From assembly GCA_003484585.1 (NCBI GenBank), contig DNBZ01000007.1, positions 1 to 8,343 of the forward strand: a stretch of 8,343 nt of DNA, in the 5' to 3' direction. The notes beneath the pieces are model-generated. The model did no database searches and had not been told where the DNA came from. It saw only the letters and a list, made by a program, of their open reading frames with translations. Shown here one piece after another: positions 6,941 through 8,343 of this stretch (its first letter is position 1; the number at the start of each line of letters is the position of its first letter). A program made the position numbers and the translations under genes. This DNA comes from Bacteroidota bacterium. Its GTDB lineage: Bacteria; Bacteroidota; Bacteroidia; NS11-12g; UBA9320.

Positions 6941-6952
6941 ATTAAAGCTCTA
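6927..6952. other. Inverted repeat spanning the two converging stop codons
   Basis: TAGAGCTT (6927-6934) pairs with AAGCTCTA (6945-6952) around a ten-base loop that contains both stop codons. No T-tract follows on either side, so it is not a standard intrinsic terminator, although it could help separate the two converging transcripts. The symmetry arises because both strands encode Leu-Glu-Leu at the C-terminus (VVLLELI and EMALEL). Confidence 0.4.
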
Positions 6953-7442
6953 GTGCCATCTCGTAATCGTCCATTATATATCCGTTTCCTATATCAAATA
7001 CAACCTCGCGTTTTTTCGTGAAGCCCATCTTTTCATAAGATACAATGGCATCATGGTTGTATTTGTTTACGGTTAGCCGAATGGAATTTAGCCTCATTTC
7101 GTGAGCCTTGCTCGTGACGAAATTCATCATCTTTTTGCCCAAGCCTTTGCCACGCTCATTTTGGAGTAGGTATATTTTACTTAAAAAAAGAGTCTGCTCC
7201 TCTGCTTTGATACTGAGGTAGCCTAAATCGTTTTCAGATTGTAATAGAAAATAGTGAGAACCCTCAGCTATTTGAGATGTAATAGTTTCGGCAGACTGAA
7301 ACGTGTTTAACATATAGTCTACCTGCTCCTTGCCTATAATAGGCGTATAGTGCTGTGTCCAGATAGTTGTGGCTAGAGTAGCCACTCTGGCTATTTCTAA
7401 ATCAGTATTTACAGGAGTTAGTTGAGAATTATTTATTCCCAA
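6942..7442 (-). CDS. GNAT family N-acetyltransferase
   Basis: A 166-residue acetyl-CoA-dependent acetyltransferase of the GNAT superfamily. The acetyl-CoA-binding motif A is LSKIYLLQNERGKGLGKKMM, with the R/Q-x-x-G-x-G/A loop as Arg97-Gly-Lys-Gly100-Leu-Gly102. Motif B follows as NKYNHDAIVSYEKMGF, where Asn129 and Tyr136 stand where GNAT enzymes commonly place residues that contact CoA. The N-terminal part (ATTIWTQHYTPIIGKEQVDYML) resembles small stand-alone GNATs. The substrate cannot be deduced. The only start that keeps the full domain is TTG 7442, which overlaps the last 14 bases of the upstream barrel-like gene. Translational coupling to that gene is therefore plausible, and no separate promoter is visible. 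It converges with rlmD with one base between stop codons. Confidence 0.86.
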   Translation of the reverse strand: MGINNSQLTPVNTDLEIARVATLATTIWTQHYTPIIGKEQVDYMLNTFQSAETITSQIAEGSHYFLLQSENDLGYLSIKAEEQTLFLSKIYLLQNERGKGLGKKMMNFVTSKAHEMRLNSIRLTVNKYNHDAIVSYEKMGFTKKREVVFDIGNGYIMDDYEMALEL

Positions 7443-8124
7443 AATTATATCCTAAGCCAAAACTCACTGGCATATAAAACTTTTGGTATTTACCCTCTTG
7501 GTATAGTGAGTAAAATGGCGAACCTATGTTGTTTCTTTTTACAAGATTAGCATCCGTTTCTGGGTCTAGTTCAGACACATTTACATTACTCCAACCCATC
7601 CCTGCATTTACATCAAAATATAGTTTATCTGCTAGTTTTGTTTGTGCTCCTAGCATAAAATAGATCCCTGTACGTACTCTAGAATATTGATTAATCGAGG
7701 TCTTATTTCCGCCACCATTGGTGAAATAGTATTCGTCTTCTTTATCAAAACTTACATAGCCCCCATCTATACCTACTCCTATAAATATACCTTCTGCTGC
7801 TAGACTAGCTGCTTGTCTGCGTTGCTGATAAAAACGTAACTCTATGCCGCCTTCTACACCGTAGTTCATATCTAGATAGTTGATGCTATTAAAAGGTACT
7901 GTAAGATTAAAATTTACGGTAGGTAGGTTATTCTTACTCTGTTTCATAGGCGATATCTCATAGCCTAAGTGCAGTTTCTGAACACCGATACCCATTAGAT
8001 TTAAAGCATCTAATTTTAGTATTTTGTAATCTCCTTTTTGTATTGGTGATGCATCATCTTGTGCATTTGATACAGTGCTGATGCCGAATAGTACAAGCGA
8101 AAATAGTATGATTGATTTTTTCAT
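7429..8124 (-). CDS. Secreted beta-rich, outer-membrane-type protein of unknown function
   Basis: A 231-residue protein with a clear signal peptide (MKKSIILFSLVLFGISTVSNA, probable cleavage before QDD). The mature part consists mostly of alternating strands, for example LPTVNFNLTVPF, IFIGVGIDGGYVSF, GIYFMLGAQTKL, LYFDVNAGMGW and FYMPVSFGLGYNFGNK. The glycine and aromatic pattern with loops rich in Asp and Asn fits a small eight- to ten-strand outer-membrane barrel. The strand PVSFGLGYNF is barrel-like, but the chain ends GNK rather than in an aromatic residue, so it lacks the most classical terminal signal. I cannot name a family. ATG 8124 is well placed behind a promoter of its own. The acetyltransferase start overlaps its end, and the LVIVD-type gene ends 30 bases upstream. 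Confidence 0.8.
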   Translation of the reverse strand: MKKSIILFSLVLFGISTVSNAQDDASPIQKGDYKILKLDALNLMGIGVQKLHLGYEISPMKQSKNNLPTVNFNLTVPFNSINYLDMNYGVEGGIELRFYQQRRQAASLAAEGIFIGVGIDGGYVSFDKEDEYYFTNGGGNKTSINQYSRVRTGIYFMLGAQTKLADKLYFDVNAGMGWSNVNVSELDPETDANLVKRNNIGSPFYSLYQEGKYQKFYMPVSFGLGYNFGNK

Positions 8125-8145
8125 ATTTGGTTATTAGTTCTAGTT

Positions 8146-8178
8146 CAAATATATCTATTGTCTTTCAATGGAGCTCAA
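8146..8178 (-). promoter_or_regulatory. Bacteroidota-type promoter for the barrel-like gene
   Basis: On the minus strand, TATATTTG (8153-8146) matches TAnnTTTG exactly, with TTG (8178-8176) 22 bases upstream, a spacing at the long end of the usual range. The -7 box begins directly after the stop codon of the upstream LVIVD-type gene, and the -33 box is inside that gene. Transcription would start near 8139, about 15 bases before the ATG. The barrel and acetyltransferase genes could therefore be expressed independently of the upstream gene. Confidence 0.55.
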
Positions 8179-8343
8179 TTTTGTGAGTCTGCCATTTGCG
8201 GCGTTTATTTCATATTGGGTTACCCCAGTTACAGATACAACTATCAAAACATTGTTTTTTACTATGACATCATAGCATCCAAATAAGACGTCTGAATGCA
8301 CCAGTGAAGAACCTGCTCTTGGGTTGCTGATGTCGTATGTGTT
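8155..8343 (-). CDS. C-terminus of an LVIVD-type repeat (beta-propeller-like) protein, partial
   Basis: The frame is open from the right edge of the window to TAG at 8157-8155, giving 62 residues; the start and most of the protein lie outside. The visible part contains TYDISNPRAG, a repeat-like blade end, then DVLFGCYDVIVKNNVLIVVS and GVTQYEINAANGRL. The blade pattern of a YDV-x-x-x-x-N-x-LIVVS strand followed by G-x-x-QYEI is like LVIVD repeats found in large surface proteins and lipoproteins of Bacteroidota. That pattern and the tandem gene order support a real gene rather than a chance frame. No function can be given beyond a likely exported propeller-type scaffold. Confidence 0.68.
   Translation of the reverse strand, partial: NTYDISNPRAGSSLVHSDVLFGCYDVIVKNNVLIVVSVTGVTQYEINAANGRLTKLSSIERQ

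Noticed and set aside
1..8343. Mobile elements, CRISPR arrays, tRNA or rRNA genes, toxin-antitoxin or defence modules
   Set aside because: No transposase or integrase motifs, target-site duplications, regularly spaced repeats, cloverleaf folds or recognisable defence domains were seen on either strand.

Overview
The window looks like ordinary chromosome from a member of the Bacteroidota. The DNA is AT-rich. Two promoters fit the Bacteroidota pattern TTG-N19..22-TAnnTTTG. Shine-Dalgarno sequences are mostly absent, and three starts appear to be TTG. Several products are typical of the phylum: a long DUF4175-type protein, a signal-peptide thioredoxin-fold protein, a signal-peptide beta-barrel-like protein and an LVIVD-type repeat protein. 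No mobile element, CRISPR array, rRNA or tRNA is visible.

Layout from left to right. Bases 1-639 (+) hold most of lptB, the ATPase of the lipopolysaccharide exporter; its N-terminus lies outside the window. Bases 640-981 contain no intact gene. They hold an intrinsic terminator that works best for leftward transcripts and a 42-codon open stretch (minus strand) that reads like the C-terminal strands of a lost outer-membrane barrel. Bases 982-4299 (-) encode a roughly 1,100-residue DUF4175-like membrane protein: three transmembrane segments, a beta-rich domain and a very long charged coiled coil. Its promoter overlaps the end of the gene upstream of it (4337-4967, -). That gene is a membrane-anchored coiled-coil and SPOR-like protein that appears broken by a +1 frameshift around its transmembrane segment.

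A short divergent region (4968-5037) separates these from a rightward pair: an exported thioredoxin-fold protein (5038-5523) and, 13 bases later, an RlmD/RumA-type 23S rRNA uracil-C5 methyltransferase (5537-6940). The methyltransferase converges with a GNAT acetyltransferase (6942-7442, -), with one base between their stop codons. The acetyltransferase start overlaps the end of a secreted beta-rich outer-membrane-type protein (7429-8124, -), which follows the C-terminus of an LVIVD-type repeat protein (8155 to the window edge, -). These last three could be cotranscribed, but the middle gene also has its own promoter.

The common theme is the cell envelope: LPS export, a SPOR-like protein beside a large membrane coiled-coil protein, an exported thioredoxin-fold protein and barrel-like proteins. 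RlmD and the GNAT enzyme are housekeeping or accessory cytoplasmic enzymes. I see no strong evidence of a new defence or mobile system. The parts most worth a second look are the SPOR/DUF4175 pair with its frameshift, the decayed barrel tail next to lptB, and the promoters placed directly behind upstream stop codons.
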